Positions 17,558-27,253 of a DNA stretch of 64,000 nt are shown here, piece after piece. Position 1 is the stretch's first letter. Each line of letters opens with the position of its first letter. The stretch is from Streptomyces sp. NBC_00440 (GTDB lineage: Bacteria; Actinomycetota; Actinomycetes; Streptomycetales; Streptomycetaceae). Made by a program: the position numbers and the translations under genes. The stretch spans positions 5,835,501 through 5,899,500 of the forward strand of contig NZ_CP107921.1 of the NCBI RefSeq assembly GCF_036014215.1. Direction: 5' to 3'. Below the pieces are notes generated by a model that saw nothing but the letters and a program-made list of their open reading frames with translations, made no database searches and was not told the DNA's origin.

Positions 17558-18193
17558 TCAACCCCCGTGCGCCGCGCCGTCCCCCCGGCCGAGCGCCGAC
17601 CTCACCACTGCGGCCGCGCGCGACGCCGGTACGCCCGCTGTCATCAGCAGGGTGCTGGCTGCCGCCGCTCCGCCCTCCTCCGCCGGGAGGGCCCCTTCGT
17701 TGACGGCCTCCATCAGGCCGAAGAGCGCCTGCTCGTGGACGTACGACAGGGCCGCCGCGGTCAGGGGTGAAGTGAACGCGCCCTCGTCCAGGCCGTATTG
17801 GATGAGCGCCGTGCAGATCTCCCGTACCGGGGTGAGGCGCTGTTTGATGCCCGCCATGGTCACGCTGCGCTGGGCCAGTGCGACCAGCAGCCGGTAGCGG
17901 TCGGCGATCTCCCAGACCGCGAGGGTCGCGCGGGCCAGTGCCTCGGCCGGGTCGCTGATGCCTTCGCGGCCGGTGGCGTGGGCCTCGACCACGGCGGCCG
18001 TCGCGTTGTCCACGAGCGCGCCGATCAGCGCCTCGCGGCTCGGGAAGTGGCCGTAGACCGTGCGGCGTACGACTCCGGCCGCGCGCGCGATCTGGTCCAT
18101 CGAGGCGTCCGGGTCGTGCAGCAGCTCGGTGAGCGCCACATCCAGGATGCGGCGGCGGTTGGCGTCTGCTCGTCCGGAAGTCACGGGCCCCAT
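17558..18193 (-). CDS. TetR-family repressor
   Basis: Transcription repressor of 211 residues that probably controls the divergent MFS exporter. The N-terminal HTH reads RRRILDVALTELL..DQIARAAGVVRRTVYGHFPSREALIGAL, a canonical TetR recognition domain. The C-terminal ligand domain is helical and variable. ATG at 18193 gives the expected short lead into the HTH; the upstream extension would read through the operator region. Tandem TTGCACA inverted repeats lie 29 bp upstream. Confidence 0.92.
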   Translation of the reverse strand: MGPVTSGRADANRRRILDVALTELLHDPDASMDQIARAAGVVRRTVYGHFPSREALIGALVDNATAAVVEAHATGREGISDPAEALARATLAVWEIADRYRLLVALAQRSVTMAGIKQRLTPVREICTALIQYGLDEGAFTSPLTAAALSYVHEQALFGLMEAVNEGALPAEEGGAAAASTLLMTAGVPASRAAAVVRSALGRGDGAAHGG

Positions 18194-18221
18194 TTTGCAC
18201 CGCGCCGGGAAGCGCGCTAAA

Positions 18222-18257
18222 TTGCACAGCAGCGTGTAATTGCACAGTGATGTGCAA
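18222..18257. promoter_or_regulatory. tandem TetR operator pair
   Basis: TTGCACAGTGATGTGCAA (18240-18257) is a perfect 7-bp inverted repeat with a 4-bp spacer. Immediately left, 18222-18239 is a second 18-bp copy, TTGCACA..CGTGTAA, with two mismatched arm positions. A TTGCAC half-site lies at 18195-18200. The layout between divergent tetR and the MFS gene is what autoregulation plus transporter repression would need. Confidence 0.75.
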
Positions 18258-18313
18258 GTAGGTGTTGGCGTGTGCGGTCGGCGTGTGCCAGTGGACGGGA
18301 GTGGTGGAACGTC

Positions 18314-19906
18314 ATGAACCTCGTGGTGAAGCAACCGGTGGCGGAGATGGCAGGGCCGTACCGGCGCCGCTGGTGGGCGCTGCTGGTGCTCTGTCTGAGC
18401 CTGCTGATCATCGTGATGGCGAACACCGCCCTGACGGTCGCGGCCCCCGACATGACACGGGACCTGGGGCTCAGCAGCGCCGACCTCCAGTGGGTCATCG
18501 ACGGCTACACCGTCCCGTACGCGGCGCTGATGCTGCTGCTCGGCGCGATCGGCGACAAGTACAGCAGGCGCGGCGCGCTCGTGCTGGGGCTCGTCGTCTT
18601 CGGCGGGGGAGCGGTCGCCGGGTCGCTGGTCGGCAGTGCGACCGGCGTCATCGCGGCCCGCGCCGTCATGGGGGTCGGCGCGGCGATGATCATGCCGGCC
18701 ACGCTCTCACTGCTCGCCGCGAGCTTCCCGCGCGCCGAGCGGGCCAAGGCGATCGTCCTGTGGACGGCCACCGCCGGGCTCGCCATCGCCGCCGGCCCGC
18801 TGGTCGCGGGGGCGCTGCTCCAGCACCACGGCTGGGCCTCGACGTTCCTGATCAACGTACCGATCGCGGTACTCGCCATCATCGGCGCCTTCGTCCTCGT
18901 ACCCCCGTCGAAGGCAGGCCACCACGGCCGGATCGACTACGTGGGCGGGCTGCTCTCGGTGATCTCCGTCGGCGCCCTCGTCTACATGATCATTGAAGGT
19001 CCGCACTTCGGCTGGGGCGCCAAGGCCGTCACCGCCGCTGTCGTGGCGGGCGCCGGGTTCGTCGTGTTCGTGCTGTGGGAGCTGCGGCACCCGCGACCGG
19101 TGCTCGACGTACGGCGCTACCTCGACCGCGGGTTCGCCGGGTCGAATCTCGCCGTCGCGCTCTTCTTCCTGGCCGTGTTCGGTGCCTTCTACTACCTGAC
19201 CCAGCACCTCCAGTTCGTCCTGGGCTTCGACGCCTTCGAGACCGGGGTCCGGATGCTGCCGCTGGCCGGCGCGGTCTTCGTCGGCTCGGCGCTGACCGGG
19301 ATCCTGACGCCCCGGCTCGGGATGCGCGTCACGGTCACCGCGGGCATGGTCGGCGGCACGGCATCGCTGGCGCTGCTCACCCGGATCGACGCGGGCTCGG
19401 GCTACGGGGAGTTCGTCCTGCCCCTGGTCCTGCTCGGCCTGGCCATCGGCCTCGCCCTCTCGCCGTGCACCGACGCGATCATGGGCGCCTTCCCGGAGTC
19501 CGAACTCGGCGTCGGCGGCGCGGTCAACGACACCTCGATCGAGCTGGGCGGCTCGCTGGGCATCGCGATTCTCGGGTCGGTGCTCTCCGGCGCGTACTCC
19601 TCGCACCTCGCGGACACGGTCGGCGGGAAGCTGCCCGCCGGTGCGCTGAGCACCGCGCAGGACTCGGTGGGTGCCGGGCTCGCGGTCGCCGAGAAGGTCG
19701 GCGCCAAGGCGGGGCCCGAGCAGGCGCACGCCCTGGTGGACGCGGTGAACGGCGCCTTCTCGCAGGCGGTCGCCCACACCAGCCTGGTCGGCGCGGTGAT
19801 CCTCGGGGTGGGCACGGTGCTGGTCGCCGTCCTGATCCCGGGCCGCGGCCGGCGTACGGAACCGGAGGCGGCGCCCGCGGAGGAGCCGGCGACCACCGCG
19901 GCCTGA
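18314..19906 (+). CDS. MFS drug exporter (DHA2, 14-helix type)
   Basis: Proton-driven efflux protein of 530 residues, a length that suits 14 membrane helices. It shows the family's early motif DLQWVIDGYTVPYAALMLLLGAIGD, broken as DLQWVIDGYT and GAIGDKYSRRGAL (motif A between helices 2 and 3). Motif C-like glycines follow in TAGLAIAAGPLVAGALL. ATG at 18314 is chosen after GGTGGA. It is divergent from the TetR repressor and shares its operator region, so it is probably induced by its own substrate. The substrate cannot be told from sequence. Confidence 0.92.
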   Translation: MNLVVKQPVAEMAGPYRRRWWALLVLCLSLLIIVMANTALTVAAPDMTRDLGLSSADLQWVIDGYTVPYAALMLLLGAIGDKYSRRGALVLGLVVFGGGAVAGSLVGSATGVIAARAVMGVGAAMIMPATLSLLAASFPRAERAKAIVLWTATAGLAIAAGPLVAGALLQHHGWASTFLINVPIAVLAIIGAFVLVPPSKAGHHGRIDYVGGLLSVISVGALVYMIIEGPHFGWGAKAVTAAVVAGAGFVVFVLWELRHPRPVLDVRRYLDRGFAGSNLAVALFFLAVFGAFYYLTQHLQFVLGFDAFETGVRMLPLAGAVFVGSALTGILTPRLGMRVTVTAGMVGGTASLALLTRIDAGSGYGEFVLPLVLLGLAIGLALSPCTDAIMGAFPESELGVGGAVNDTSIELGGSLGIAILGSVLSGAYSSHLADTVGGKLPAGALSTAQDSVGAGLAVAEKVGAKAGPEQAHALVDAVNGAFSQAVAHTSLVGAVILGVGTVLVAVLIPGRGRRTEPEAAPAEEPATTAA

Positions 19907-19931
19907 GGCCGCCGCGGGCCGTCCCTGCTCC

Positions 19932-19962
19932 TTGCCTTGACGCCGACGTCAAGGATTACCGT
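19932..19962 (+). promoter_or_regulatory. MerR-type promoter/operator
   Basis: A perfect 8-bp inverted repeat, CCTTGACG-CCGA-CGTCAAGG (19935-19954), sits between a possible -35 (TTGCCT, 19932-19937) and -10 (TACCGT, 19957-19962). The spacer is about 19 bp, the stretched spacing typical of MerR-activated promoters. The start point would fall at or next to the merR ATG at 19969, giving a leaderless transcript. Confidence 0.7.
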
Positions 19963-19968
19963 CGGGAC

Positions 19969-20388
19969 ATGCGAATCGGCGAGCTGGCGGAGCGGGCCGG
20001 TACCACCACCCGTGCTCTGCGCTACTACGAGTCCCGGGAACTGCTGCCCGCACGGCGGGCGGTGAACGGCTACCGCACCTATGACGAGGACGATCTGCGG
20101 CTGCTCCAGCAGATCAGGACGCTCCAGGACTTCGGCTTCGACCTGGAGGAGACCAGGCCGTTCGTCGAGTGCCTGCGCGCCGGGCACCCGGCCGGAGACG
20201 TCTGCCCCGCCTCGCTCGCCGTGTACCGGCGCAAGCTGTCCGAGCTGGACGCGCTGATCGGGCAGCTCCAGGGGGTCCGCCGACAGGTGGGGGCCGAACT
20301 GGCCCGCGCCGAGGCGGAGTTGCCGGGCGGTCCGGAGCCGCGCTGTGAACTGTCCGACGGGGACGAGTGGGAGGAACACCGGAGATGA
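19969..20388 (+). CDS. MerR-family regulator
   Basis: MerR-type transcription regulator of 139 residues. The N-terminal winged HTH reads MRIGELAERAGTTTRALRYY and continues ESRELLPARRAVNGYRTYDEDD. The dimerising helix follows (LQQIRTLQDFGFDLEETRPF). Cys residues are in VECLRAGHPAGDVCPAS and PRCELSD, and could sense metal or redox state. It overlaps the thioredoxin gene by ATGA, so the pair is one transcript under the palindromic promoter just upstream. Autoregulation together with a thioredoxin suggests a thiol or oxidant response, which is inference. Confidence 0.9.
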   Translation: MRIGELAERAGTTTRALRYYESRELLPARRAVNGYRTYDEDDLRLLQQIRTLQDFGFDLEETRPFVECLRAGHPAGDVCPASLAVYRRKLSELDALIGQLQGVRRQVGAELARAEAELPGGPEPRCELSDGDEWEEHRR

Positions 20389-20717
20389 TCCACGCAGAGG
20401 GCGTCGACGCCGTGACCGACGCCGATTTCGACACCGAGGTACTCGCGGCCGGACTGCCGGTCCTGGTCGAGTTCACCGCCGACTGGTGCGGGCCGTGCCG
20501 GCAGCTCGCGCCGGTGCTGAGCGCCGTCGCGGGCGAGGAGGCCGGACGCCTCAAGGTCGTACAGCTCGACGTCGACAGCAACCCGGAGGTGATGGTCCGG
20601 TACGGGGTGATGTCGATGCCGACACTGATGGTCTTCCGCGACGGGGAGCCGGTGAAGTCGATGGTGGGCGCCCGCCCGAAACGGCGGCTGCTCCAGGAAC
20701 TCGCCGACGTGCTCTGA
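20385..20717 (+). CDS. thioredoxin
   Basis: Small thiol-disulfide reductase of 110 residues. The active site WCGPC lies in FTADWCGPCRQLAPVLSAVA, and the cis-proline loop is MSMPTLMVF; both are intact. No signal peptide is seen, so it acts in the cytoplasm. ATG at 20385 overlaps the merR stop. An earlier in-frame start would lie within merR. A 13-bp hairpin downstream at 20771-20802 probably ends the merR-trx transcript. Confidence 0.95.
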   Translation: MIHAEGVDAVTDADFDTEVLAAGLPVLVEFTADWCGPCRQLAPVLSAVAGEEAGRLKVVQLDVDSNPEVMVRYGVMSMPTLMVFRDGEPVKSMVGARPKRRLLQELADVL

Positions 20718-20770
20718 CAGGGAGACCTGACGCGGAACCTGCCACGGAGTCCTGTCGCGGAAAGCGGAAA

Positions 20771-20802
20771 AATACCCCGGGCGAATTGACGTCCGGGGTA
20801 TT
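20771..20802 (+). terminator. terminator hairpin after merR-trx
   Basis: Arms AATACCCCGGGCG and CGTCCGGGGTATT pair over 13 bp with one G-U wobble around the 6-nt loop AATTGA. No U-tract follows, as is common in Streptomyces. It could also lie in the helD leader if transcription started earlier. Confidence 0.7.
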
Positions 20803-20869
20803 GCGGCGCGTAGAGTGGGTGCTTCCTGTCTTTGTATCGCCTTGTGTGAGGCGGAGTCAGAAGAAGACT

Positions 20870-20875
20870 TATAAG
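20870..20875 (+). promoter_or_regulatory. possible helD -10 box
   Basis: TATAAG, in a short AT-rich patch (AGAAGACTTATAAGGGCACC), is a good -10 match in a GC-rich setting and lies 26 bp before the helD TTG start. No convincing -35 box is spaced correctly. Confidence 0.35.
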
Positions 20876-20901
20876 GGCACCGTATCGCGTCAGGAGCTGC
20901 A

Positions 20902-23166
20902 TTGTCAACCGAGGAATTGCAGAACGAGCAGCAATTCGTCTCACGGCTCTACGAGCGGCTGGACGCGCTCCGAGAGCGCGCCGAAGCCGCCGTCCAGGGC
21001 TCGTTCGCCCAGGTGGGGAAGGGACTTCAGGCGCGTGTCGAGCGCGATGTGCTGGTCGCTGAACGGTCCGGTCTGCTCAGTGCGCTGAATTCGGTGGAAT
21101 CCGGGCTCTGCTTCGGCCGTATTGATTTCACCGACGGATCCCGGTACCACATCGGCCGTATCGGAATCCGCGAAGAGGCCGACGAGAACAACGAACGCAC
21201 CCCGCTGGTGATCGACTGGCGTGCGCGTATCGCGCGGCCTTTCTACCTAGCCACCGGGCATTCCCCGATGGGGCTGCGCCGCCGCCGGCACCTCACCACC
21301 GATGGCCGGACCGTCACCGCGCTCCACGACGAGATCCTCGACCTCACCGACACGGAGCGCACCGGGCACGAGGGGTCCGACGCCGACGCGGTGCTCCTCG
21401 CCGCCCTGGACTCCGCGCGCACCGGCCGGATGCACGACATCGTGCAGACCATCCAGGCCGAACAGGACGAGATCATCCGGGCCCCGCACCACGGGATCCT
21501 CGTCGTCGAGGGCGGCCCCGGCACCGGGAAGACCGCGGTCGCCCTGCACCGCGCCGCATACCTCCTCTACGCGCACCGCGACCAGCTCGCCCGCCGTGCC
21601 GTGCTCGTCGTCGGCCCCAACCCGGCCTTCCTCGGATACATCGGTGAGGTGCTTCCCTCGCTCGGCGAGACGGGCGTGCTGCTCGCCACCCCGGGGGAGC
21701 TCTTCCCCGGAGTGACCGCCACCGGCACGGACACCCCGGCGGCCGCCGCCGTCAAGGGGCGTACAGAGATGGCGGAGGCGCTGGCCGCCTTCGTGCGCGA
21801 TCTCCAGCGCACGCCGGAGCCCGGCGAACCCCTGGTGATCCCGCACGACGACGGCGATCTGCTGCTCGACTGGACCATCGCCGACACCGCCCGTGAGCGG
21901 GCCCGCTCGACACTGCTGCCGCACAACCTGGCGCGCCCGCACTTCGCGTTCCGGATCATCGACGACCTGACCGCGCAGCTGGCCGACCGGCTCGGCGCCG
22001 ACCCCTACGGCGGGCCCAACTTCCTGGGCCCCGACGACCTCGCCCAGATCGGCAAGGCCGTCGCGTCCAGCCCCGAAGTGCACGCGGCCATCGAGGAGTT
22101 GTGGCCGATCCTCACCCCGCAGCAGGTGGTCGCCGACTACCTCACCGACCCGGTGCACCTGCCGGACGCCGACGCGGACGCCATCCGCCGCAAGGGCGGT
22201 GACTGGACGGCGGCCGACGTCCCGCTGCTCGACGAGGCCGCCGAACTGCTCGGCGAGGACGACTCCGCGGTACGCGCGGCGGCCGAGGCCGCCCGGCAGG
22301 AGCAGGTCGCGTTCGCCCAGGGCGTCCTCGACCTGTCGCTGGGCTCCGAGTCCTTCGAGTTCGAGGACGAGGAGTCCGAACTGCTCGCGGCGCACGACAT
22401 CATCGACGCCGAGCGGATGGCCGAGCGCCACGAGGAGGCCGACCACCGCAGCGCCGCCGAACGCGCGGCGGCCGACCGCACCTGGGCCTTCGGCCACATC
22501 ATCGTGGACGAGGCGCAGGAGCTGTCGCCGATGGTGTGGCGGCTGCTGATGCGGCGCTCCCCGACCCGCTCGATGACGCTGGTCGGCGACCCGGCCCAGA
22601 CCGCCGAGCCGGGCGGCGTGGGCGACTGGGCGACGATGCTCGCCCCGTACGTCGAAGACCGCTACGAGCAGGTGCGGCTCGGCATCAACTACCGCACCCC
22701 CGCCGAGATCATGGAGGTCGCGGCAGCCGTCCCGAGCGCCGCGGACCCGGCGTTCCGGCCGCCGCGCTCCATCCGCTCCACGGGGGTGGCGCCGTGGGTG
22801 CGGGCCACCGATGACCTGCCCCGCGCCGTGGCCGATGCCGTCGCGGACGAGCGCGCCGACGAGCGCAGGCTCGCGGTGATCGCCCCTGCCGTGCTCCACC
22901 GCGAACTGGCCGCCGTACTCCCGGACGTCGACGGGGGCGAGCCGGACCTGCACCGGCCCGTCGTCCTGCTCGATCCCCGGCAGGCGAAGGGGCTTGAGTT
23001 CGACACGGTGATCGTGGTCGAGCCCGGCCTGATCCTGACCGGTTCGCCGCGCGGTACGAGCGACCTGTACGTGGCCCTGACCCGGGCCACCCAGCGGGCC
23101 GGCATCGTGCACACCCGCGGCGGACTGCCGGAGTGCCTCACGGGCGCGACGGAGCCCCGCCCGTGA
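20902..23166 (+). CDS. helD: HelD-type superfamily 1 ATPase acting on RNA polymerase
   Basis: UvrD/Rep-like protein of 754 residues. Walker A is GGPGTGKT at 204-211, after a Q-motif-like IQAEQDEIIR. Walker B is IIVDEAQEL (Asp536-Glu537). The late motifs include VGDPAQT, GINYRTPAEIM and RQAKGLEFDTVIVVEP. The N-terminal coiled coil (FVSRLYERLDALRERAEAAV) before the ATPase is the feature of HelD proteins that release stalled RNA polymerase. Some actinobacterial members (HelR) protect against rifamycins; which subtype this is cannot be decided here. The start is TTG at 20902, 5 nt after AGGAG. Confidence 0.9.
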   Translation: MSTEELQNEQQFVSRLYERLDALRERAEAAVQGSFAQVGKGLQARVERDVLVAERSGLLSALNSVESGLCFGRIDFTDGSRYHIGRIGIREEADENNERTPLVIDWRARIARPFYLATGHSPMGLRRRRHLTTDGRTVTALHDEILDLTDTERTGHEGSDADAVLLAALDSARTGRMHDIVQTIQAEQDEIIRAPHHGILVVEGGPGTGKTAVALHRAAYLLYAHRDQLARRAVLVVGPNPAFLGYIGEVLPSLGETGVLLATPGELFPGVTATGTDTPAAAAVKGRTEMAEALAAFVRDLQRTPEPGEPLVIPHDDGDLLLDWTIADTARERARSTLLPHNLARPHFAFRIIDDLTAQLADRLGADPYGGPNFLGPDDLAQIGKAVASSPEVHAAIEELWPILTPQQVVADYLTDPVHLPDADADAIRRKGGDWTAADVPLLDEAAELLGEDDSAVRAAAEAARQEQVAFAQGVLDLSLGSESFEFEDEESELLAAHDIIDAERMAERHEEADHRSAAERAAADRTWAFGHIIVDEAQELSPMVWRLLMRRSPTRSMTLVGDPAQTAEPGGVGDWATMLAPYVEDRYEQVRLGINYRTPAEIMEVAAAVPSAADPAFRPPRSIRSTGVAPWVRATDDLPRAVADAVADERADERRLAVIAPAVLHRELAAVLPDVDGGEPDLHRPVVLLDPRQAKGLEFDTVIVVEPGLILTGSPRGTSDLYVALTRATQRAGIVHTRGGLPECLTGATEPRP

Positions 23167-23179
23167 CACGGAGCCTGAC

Positions 23180-23233
23180 ACGGAGGAGGCGCGGCGCGTG
23201 TGAGCTGTGAGCTCCACGCCGCCGCACCTCCGT
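23180..23233. terminator. possible bidirectional terminator between helD and glgB
   Basis: ACGGAGG (23180-23186) and CCTCCGT (23227-23233) face each other, with CGCGGCG/CGCCGC pairing inside and a loop of about 20 nt. A second ACCTCCGTG follows at once. It lies between convergent helD and glgB. Confidence 0.45.
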
Positions 23234-23284
23234 ACCTCCGTGCTGCCGGGGGTGTGTCTCCCCGTCCGGCCGCGCCCGGCTGGA

Positions 23285-25672
23285 TCAGACCGGCCTGAAC
23301 CACACCGTCGCGAGCGGCGGCAGCGTCAGACCGATGCTGGACGGCCGCCCGTGGTACGGCACCGGCTCGGGCTTCAGCGGGTCCGCGTTGCGGATGTCAC
23401 CGCCGCCGTAGAGACCGGTGTCGGTGTTGAGCACCTCGTGCCACTCCGGCACCGATTCCGGCACCCCGAGCCGGTACTGGTGCCGCACCACCGGCGAGAA
23501 GTTGGAGACCGACAGGAGTGGGGCGCCGTGCGCGTCGTAGCGCAGGAACGCGAAGACGTTGTCCTCCGCCGCGTCCCCCACCACCCAGTCGAAGCCGCCC
23601 GGGTCGGTGTCGCGCTGCCACAGGGCGGGGGCCGCCGTGTACACCGCGTTCAGGTCGCGCACCAGGTCCCGTACCCCGCGGTGGTCGTGCGCCGCCCCGT
23701 ACGACGGGTCCAGCAGCCACCAGTCCGGGCCATGCGCCTCCGACCACTCGGCGCCCTGCGCGAACTCCTGTCCCATGAACAGGAGCTGCTTGCCCGGGTG
23801 GGCCCACATGAAGCCCAGATACGCGCGGTGCGTGGCGCGCTGCTGCCACCAGTCGCCCGGCATCTTCGAGACCAGCGCCTGCTTGCCGTGCACCACCTCG
23901 TCGTGCGAGATGGGCAGGACGTAGTTCTCGCTGAACGCGTACACCATCGAGAACGTCATCTCGTTGTGGTGGTACTTGCGGTGCACCGGCTCCTTGGCCA
24001 CGTACTCCAGCGAGTCGTGCATCCACCCCATGTTCCACTTCAGCCCGAAGCCGAGACCGCCGAAGCCGCCCGCGCCGACCTGGTCGGTGGCGCGGGTGAC
24101 ACCGTCCCAGGCCGTCGACTCCTCGGCGATCGTCACCACACCGGGGTTGCGGCGGTAGACCGTCGCGTTCATCTCCTGGAGGAAGGCCACCGCGTCCGGG
24201 TTCTCCCGGCCGCCGTGCTCGTTCGGTGACCACTGCCCTTCCTCGCGGGAGTAGTCCAGATAGAGCATCGAGGCGACCGCGTCCACCCGCAGCCCGTCGA
24301 TATGGAACTCCTCGCACCAGTAAGTGGCGTTGGCGACAAGGAAGTTACGCACCTCGGTGCGGCCGTAGTCGAACTCCAGGGTGCCCCAGTCGGGGTGCTC
24401 GGCACGGGCCGGGTCGGAGTGCTCGTACAGCGGGCACCCGTCGAACTGCGCCAGCGCCCAGTCGTCCTTCGGGAAGTGCGCGGGCACCCAGTCCATCAGG
24501 ACACCGATACCCGCCCGGTGCAGCGCGTCCACCAGACACCGGAAGTCGTCGGGCGTGCCCATCCGGGACGTCGGCGCGTAGAAGCCGGTGACCTGGTACC
24601 CCCACGAGCCGCCGAAGGGGTGCTCCGAGACCGGCATCAGCTCCACATGCGTGAACCCCAGGTCCTGGACGTACGCCGGCAGCTGTGTCGCGAGCTGGCG
24701 GTACGTCAGACCAGGCCGCCAGGACGGCAGATGGACCTCGTACACGGAGAACGGCGCCTCGTGCACCGGCCGGTCCCCTCGGTGCGTCATCCACTGCTCG
24801 TCCTGCCAGCGGTGGTGCGCCTGCGTCACGACCGAAGCGGTGGCGGGCGGCACCTCGGTGCGCCGCGCCATCGGGTCGGCGCGCAGCGTGTGGCTGCCGT
24901 CCGGGCGCATCAGGTCGAACTTGTAGAGCGCGCCCTCGCCGATGCCCGGCACGAACAGCTCCCACACACCGGACGAACCGAGCGAACGCATCGGATACGC
25001 GGCGCCGTCCCAGTAGTTGAAGTCCCCGCTGACCCGCACTCCGCGCGCGTCGGGTGCCCAGACCGTGAAGCGGGTGCCGGTGACGCCCTGAACGGTCATC
25101 GGGTGCGCGCCGAGCGCCTTCCACAGCTCCTCGTGGCGGCCCTCGCCGATCAGGTGCAGATCGAGCTCACCGAGAGTGGGCAGGAAGCGGTACGGGTCCT
25201 GGAGCTCGATCTCGGTGTCGTCGTACGTGACGAGCAGCGCGTACTCCGGGACGGTGCGCAGCGGCAGCAGCCCGGAGAAGAAACCCTGGCCGTCGTCGTG
25301 CAGTTCGGCGCGGAGCCCCTTCGCGACCACGGTCACGGCCCGGGCGTACGGCCGCAGCGCCCGGACGGCGATGCCTCCGCCGACCGGATGGGCGCCGAGC
25401 AGCGCGTGCGGGTCGTGGTGGCCGCCGCTGAGCAGCCGCTCACGGTCCCGGGCGTCGAGCGCCTCCACGGGCCGTGCACCTCCGGTCGGCGCCGGCGCCG
25501 CTGTAGGTGCCGGTGCCGGCTGGGAGGGCAGGACCGCTGTGTGCTCGGTGTTCGCCGCGGGCTCCGGAGGCGCTGCGGACGGGGCGGCAGAGACAGGTGG
25601 GGCGGCCGAGTCGGCCGGGGCGGGCTCGGGTTCGGCGGGCGACGGAGTGCGGGACGGGGGACGGGCGGTCAC
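23285..25672 (-). CDS. glgB: 1,4-alpha-glucan branching enzyme
   Basis: Adds alpha-1,6 branches to linear glucan; GH13 family, 795 residues. A Pro/Ala-rich N-terminal tail of about 65 residues precedes two starch-binding-like modules (about 70-170 and 185-290) and the GH13 barrel. The nucleophile Asp464 lies in [17 protein letters not shown] and the acid/base Glu517 in [14 protein letters not shown] at 25672 overlaps the maltokinase stop as GTGA; the open frame beyond it is maltokinase in the wrong frame. It is the last gene of the set glgE-treS-mak-glgB, the GlgE route that builds branched glucan from trehalose via maltose 1-phosphate. Confidence 0.97.
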   Translation of the reverse strand: MTARPPSRTPSPAEPEPAPADSAAPPVSAAPSAAPPEPAANTEHTAVLPSQPAPAPTAAPAPTGGARPVEALDARDRERLLSGGHHDPHALLGAHPVGGGIAVRALRPYARAVTVVAKGLRAELHDDGQGFFSGLLPLRTVPEYALLVTYDDTEIELQDPYRFLPTLGELDLHLIGEGRHEELWKALGAHPMTVQGVTGTRFTVWAPDARGVRVSGDFNYWDGAAYPMRSLGSSGVWELFVPGIGEGALYKFDLMRPDGSHTLRADPMARRTEVPPATASVVTQAHHRWQDEQWMTHRGDRPVHEAPFSVYEVHLPSWRPGLTYRQLATQLPAYVQDLGFTHVELMPVSEHPFGGSWGYQVTGFYAPTSRMGTPDDFRCLVDALHRAGIGVLMDWVPAHFPKDDWALAQFDGCPLYEHSDPARAEHPDWGTLEFDYGRTEVRNFLVANATYWCEEFHIDGLRVDAVASMLYLDYSREEGQWSPNEHGGRENPDAVAFLQEMNATVYRRNPGVVTIAEESTAWDGVTRATDQVGAGGFGGLGFGLKWNMGWMHDSLEYVAKEPVHRKYHHNEMTFSMVYAFSENYVLPISHDEVVHGKQALVSKMPGDWWQQRATHRAYLGFMWAHPGKQLLFMGQEFAQGAEWSEAHGPDWWLLDPSYGAAHDHRGVRDLVRDLNAVYTAAPALWQRDTDPGGFDWVVGDAAEDNVFAFLRYDAHGAPLLSVSNFSPVVRHQYRLGVPESVPEWHEVLNTDTGLYGGGDIRNADPLKPEPVPYHGRPSSIGLTLPPLATVWFRPV

Positions 25673-27114
25673 TGGGGCGGCCTCCTCGGCAGCTTCGGCG
25701 CACGGTGGAAAACGGTGGGTTCGGGAAGCGAGAGCCGCTCGATCGCGGCCATCGGCACGGGCAGCCAGTCGGGGCGGTTCCTGGCCTCGTAGAGGACCTC
25801 GTACACCGCCTTGTCGGTCTCGTACGCGCGCAGCAGCTCCGGCTCCGCGCGCGGGTCGGCGCCGGCCACCGACGCGTACCCCTCGCAGTACGCGTCGCGG
25901 CAGCCGATCGCCCACTTCGGGGACCAGGGGCGGTGGGTGCGGGCCGCGTAGTCGAAGGAGCGCAGCATCCCCGCCACATCGCGGACCACCGGCTGCGGGC
26001 GGGTGCGCTCGGCGAGCGGGCGGGCCGGTTCGCCCTCGAAGTCGATGACCGACCACTCGCCGTCCCTGGCCCGCAGGCTCTGGCCCAGATGCAGATCGCC
26101 GTGGATGCGCTGGGCGGCCCAGGTGCGGCCGGCGTGGCCCAGGTCCGCGATCGCGTCGAATGCGGTGCGCAGCCCCGCCACGTACGGCGCGAGCGCGGGC
26201 ACGGCCTGAGCCGTGGCCTCCAGGCGCTCCGTCATCCCCGCGGCGAGATGCTGTATCTGCCGTTTGCTCAGCACCGCGGTGGGCAGGGCGGACGCCAGCG
26301 TCCCGTGCACCTCGGCGGTCGCCCGGCCCAGCGCCCGTGCGCCCGCCGCGAAGTCATGGCCGTCGGAGAGCGCGAGCAGGGCCAGCTGCCAGCCGTCCTC
26401 GGACCCGGCGAGGAACGGCTGGAGCACACCCAGCGTGGCGGGTTCCGGCTCCGTCGTCTCGTACCAGGCGACGGGCGCCGGCACCCGGGCGCAGCCGGCC
26501 TGGGCCAGCGCGAGCGGCAGCTCCAGATCGGGGTTCGACCCCGGGTGGACCCGGCGGAAGACCTTCAGGATGAACGTATCGCCATAGACAAGAGAGGTGT
26601 TGGACTGCTCAGCGCCCAGCGGCCGGGCGGGCAGTCCGGCGGGGATCGCCGCGGACGGGTCGCGGTCGAAGCGCAGCGCCCCGATCCGGCCGGGCGCGCG
26701 CAGCCGCTCCAGGAGCAGCCCGGTCAGCCGCGGGTCGAGCAGCGCGTCGTACAGCACGGACCCGGCGAGCGGTCCGGTACGGGCGCGGCCGATCAGCGCG
26801 TCGGCGAGGCGCGGCGGCAGTGAGGTCCGTACGCCGAGCAGCAGCTGGTAGCAGTCGCCGGTCGAGTGGGCGGGGGCGGGGGAGTCCTGTTCGGCGCGGA
26901 CCAGCAGATGGAGCAGCCCGGGGGCCGCGCCGAGCGGCAGCAGTTCGGTGGCCGAGACCAGTGTGAAGGCGGTGACGGGCCGTCCCTTGCCCGCGAACCA
27001 GCGCTGTCTGGGCAGCCACTCGTGCAGCAGGGGGGCGAGCGAGTCGAGGAGACGGAGAGGGCCGGACGACCCGGCGGAGCGCACGCTGTTCCGGGTGGAT
27101 GCAGCCTTGGACAT
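25669..27114 (-). CDS. mak: maltokinase
   Basis: Phosphorylates maltose with ATP to maltose 1-phosphate, the substrate of GlgE. The 481-residue product has the N-terminal cap region ([20 protein letters not shown]) that typifies Mak/Pep2. A kinase-like fold follows, with the catalytic loop [12 protein letters not shown] and the metal-binding [12 protein letters not shown] at 27114 is used; an ATG five nt earlier is out of frame. Streptomyces often fuse or pair this gene with treS; here they are separate, with 290 bp and a long palindrome between. Overlap with glgB is 4 nt. Confidence 0.95.
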   Translation of the reverse strand: MSKAASTRNSVRSAGSSGPLRLLDSLAPLLHEWLPRQRWFAGKGRPVTAFTLVSATELLPLGAAPGLLHLLVRAEQDSPAPAHSTGDCYQLLLGVRTSLPPRLADALIGRARTGPLAGSVLYDALLDPRLTGLLLERLRAPGRIGALRFDRDPSAAIPAGLPARPLGAEQSNTSLVYGDTFILKVFRRVHPGSNPDLELPLALAQAGCARVPAPVAWYETTEPEPATLGVLQPFLAGSEDGWQLALLALSDGHDFAAGARALGRATAEVHGTLASALPTAVLSKRQIQHLAAGMTERLEATAQAVPALAPYVAGLRTAFDAIADLGHAGRTWAAQRIHGDLHLGQSLRARDGEWSVIDFEGEPARPLAERTRPQPVVRDVAGMLRSFDYAARTHRPWSPKWAIGCRDAYCEGYASVAGADPRAEPELLRAYETDKAVYEVLYEARNRPDWLPVPMAAIERLSLPEPTVFHRAPKLPRRPPQ

Positions 27115-27253
27115 GGCATCGCGTCCTTTCCCGGGCACACCACACGATGCGCAGAGTGTCCCGGATTGCGTGGGGTCGCCTCCCATGCTGAACGCAATGG
27201 GGGCGGGAATCCGGCTGTGCGGGACGGTGCGGGTGAGGATGGACCAGATGGAC

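Noticed and set aside
19897..19912. Hairpin GCGGCC-TGA-GGCCGC at the MFS stop codon
   Set aside because: A 6-bp stem with a 3-nt loop is too common in such GC-rich DNA to call a terminator.
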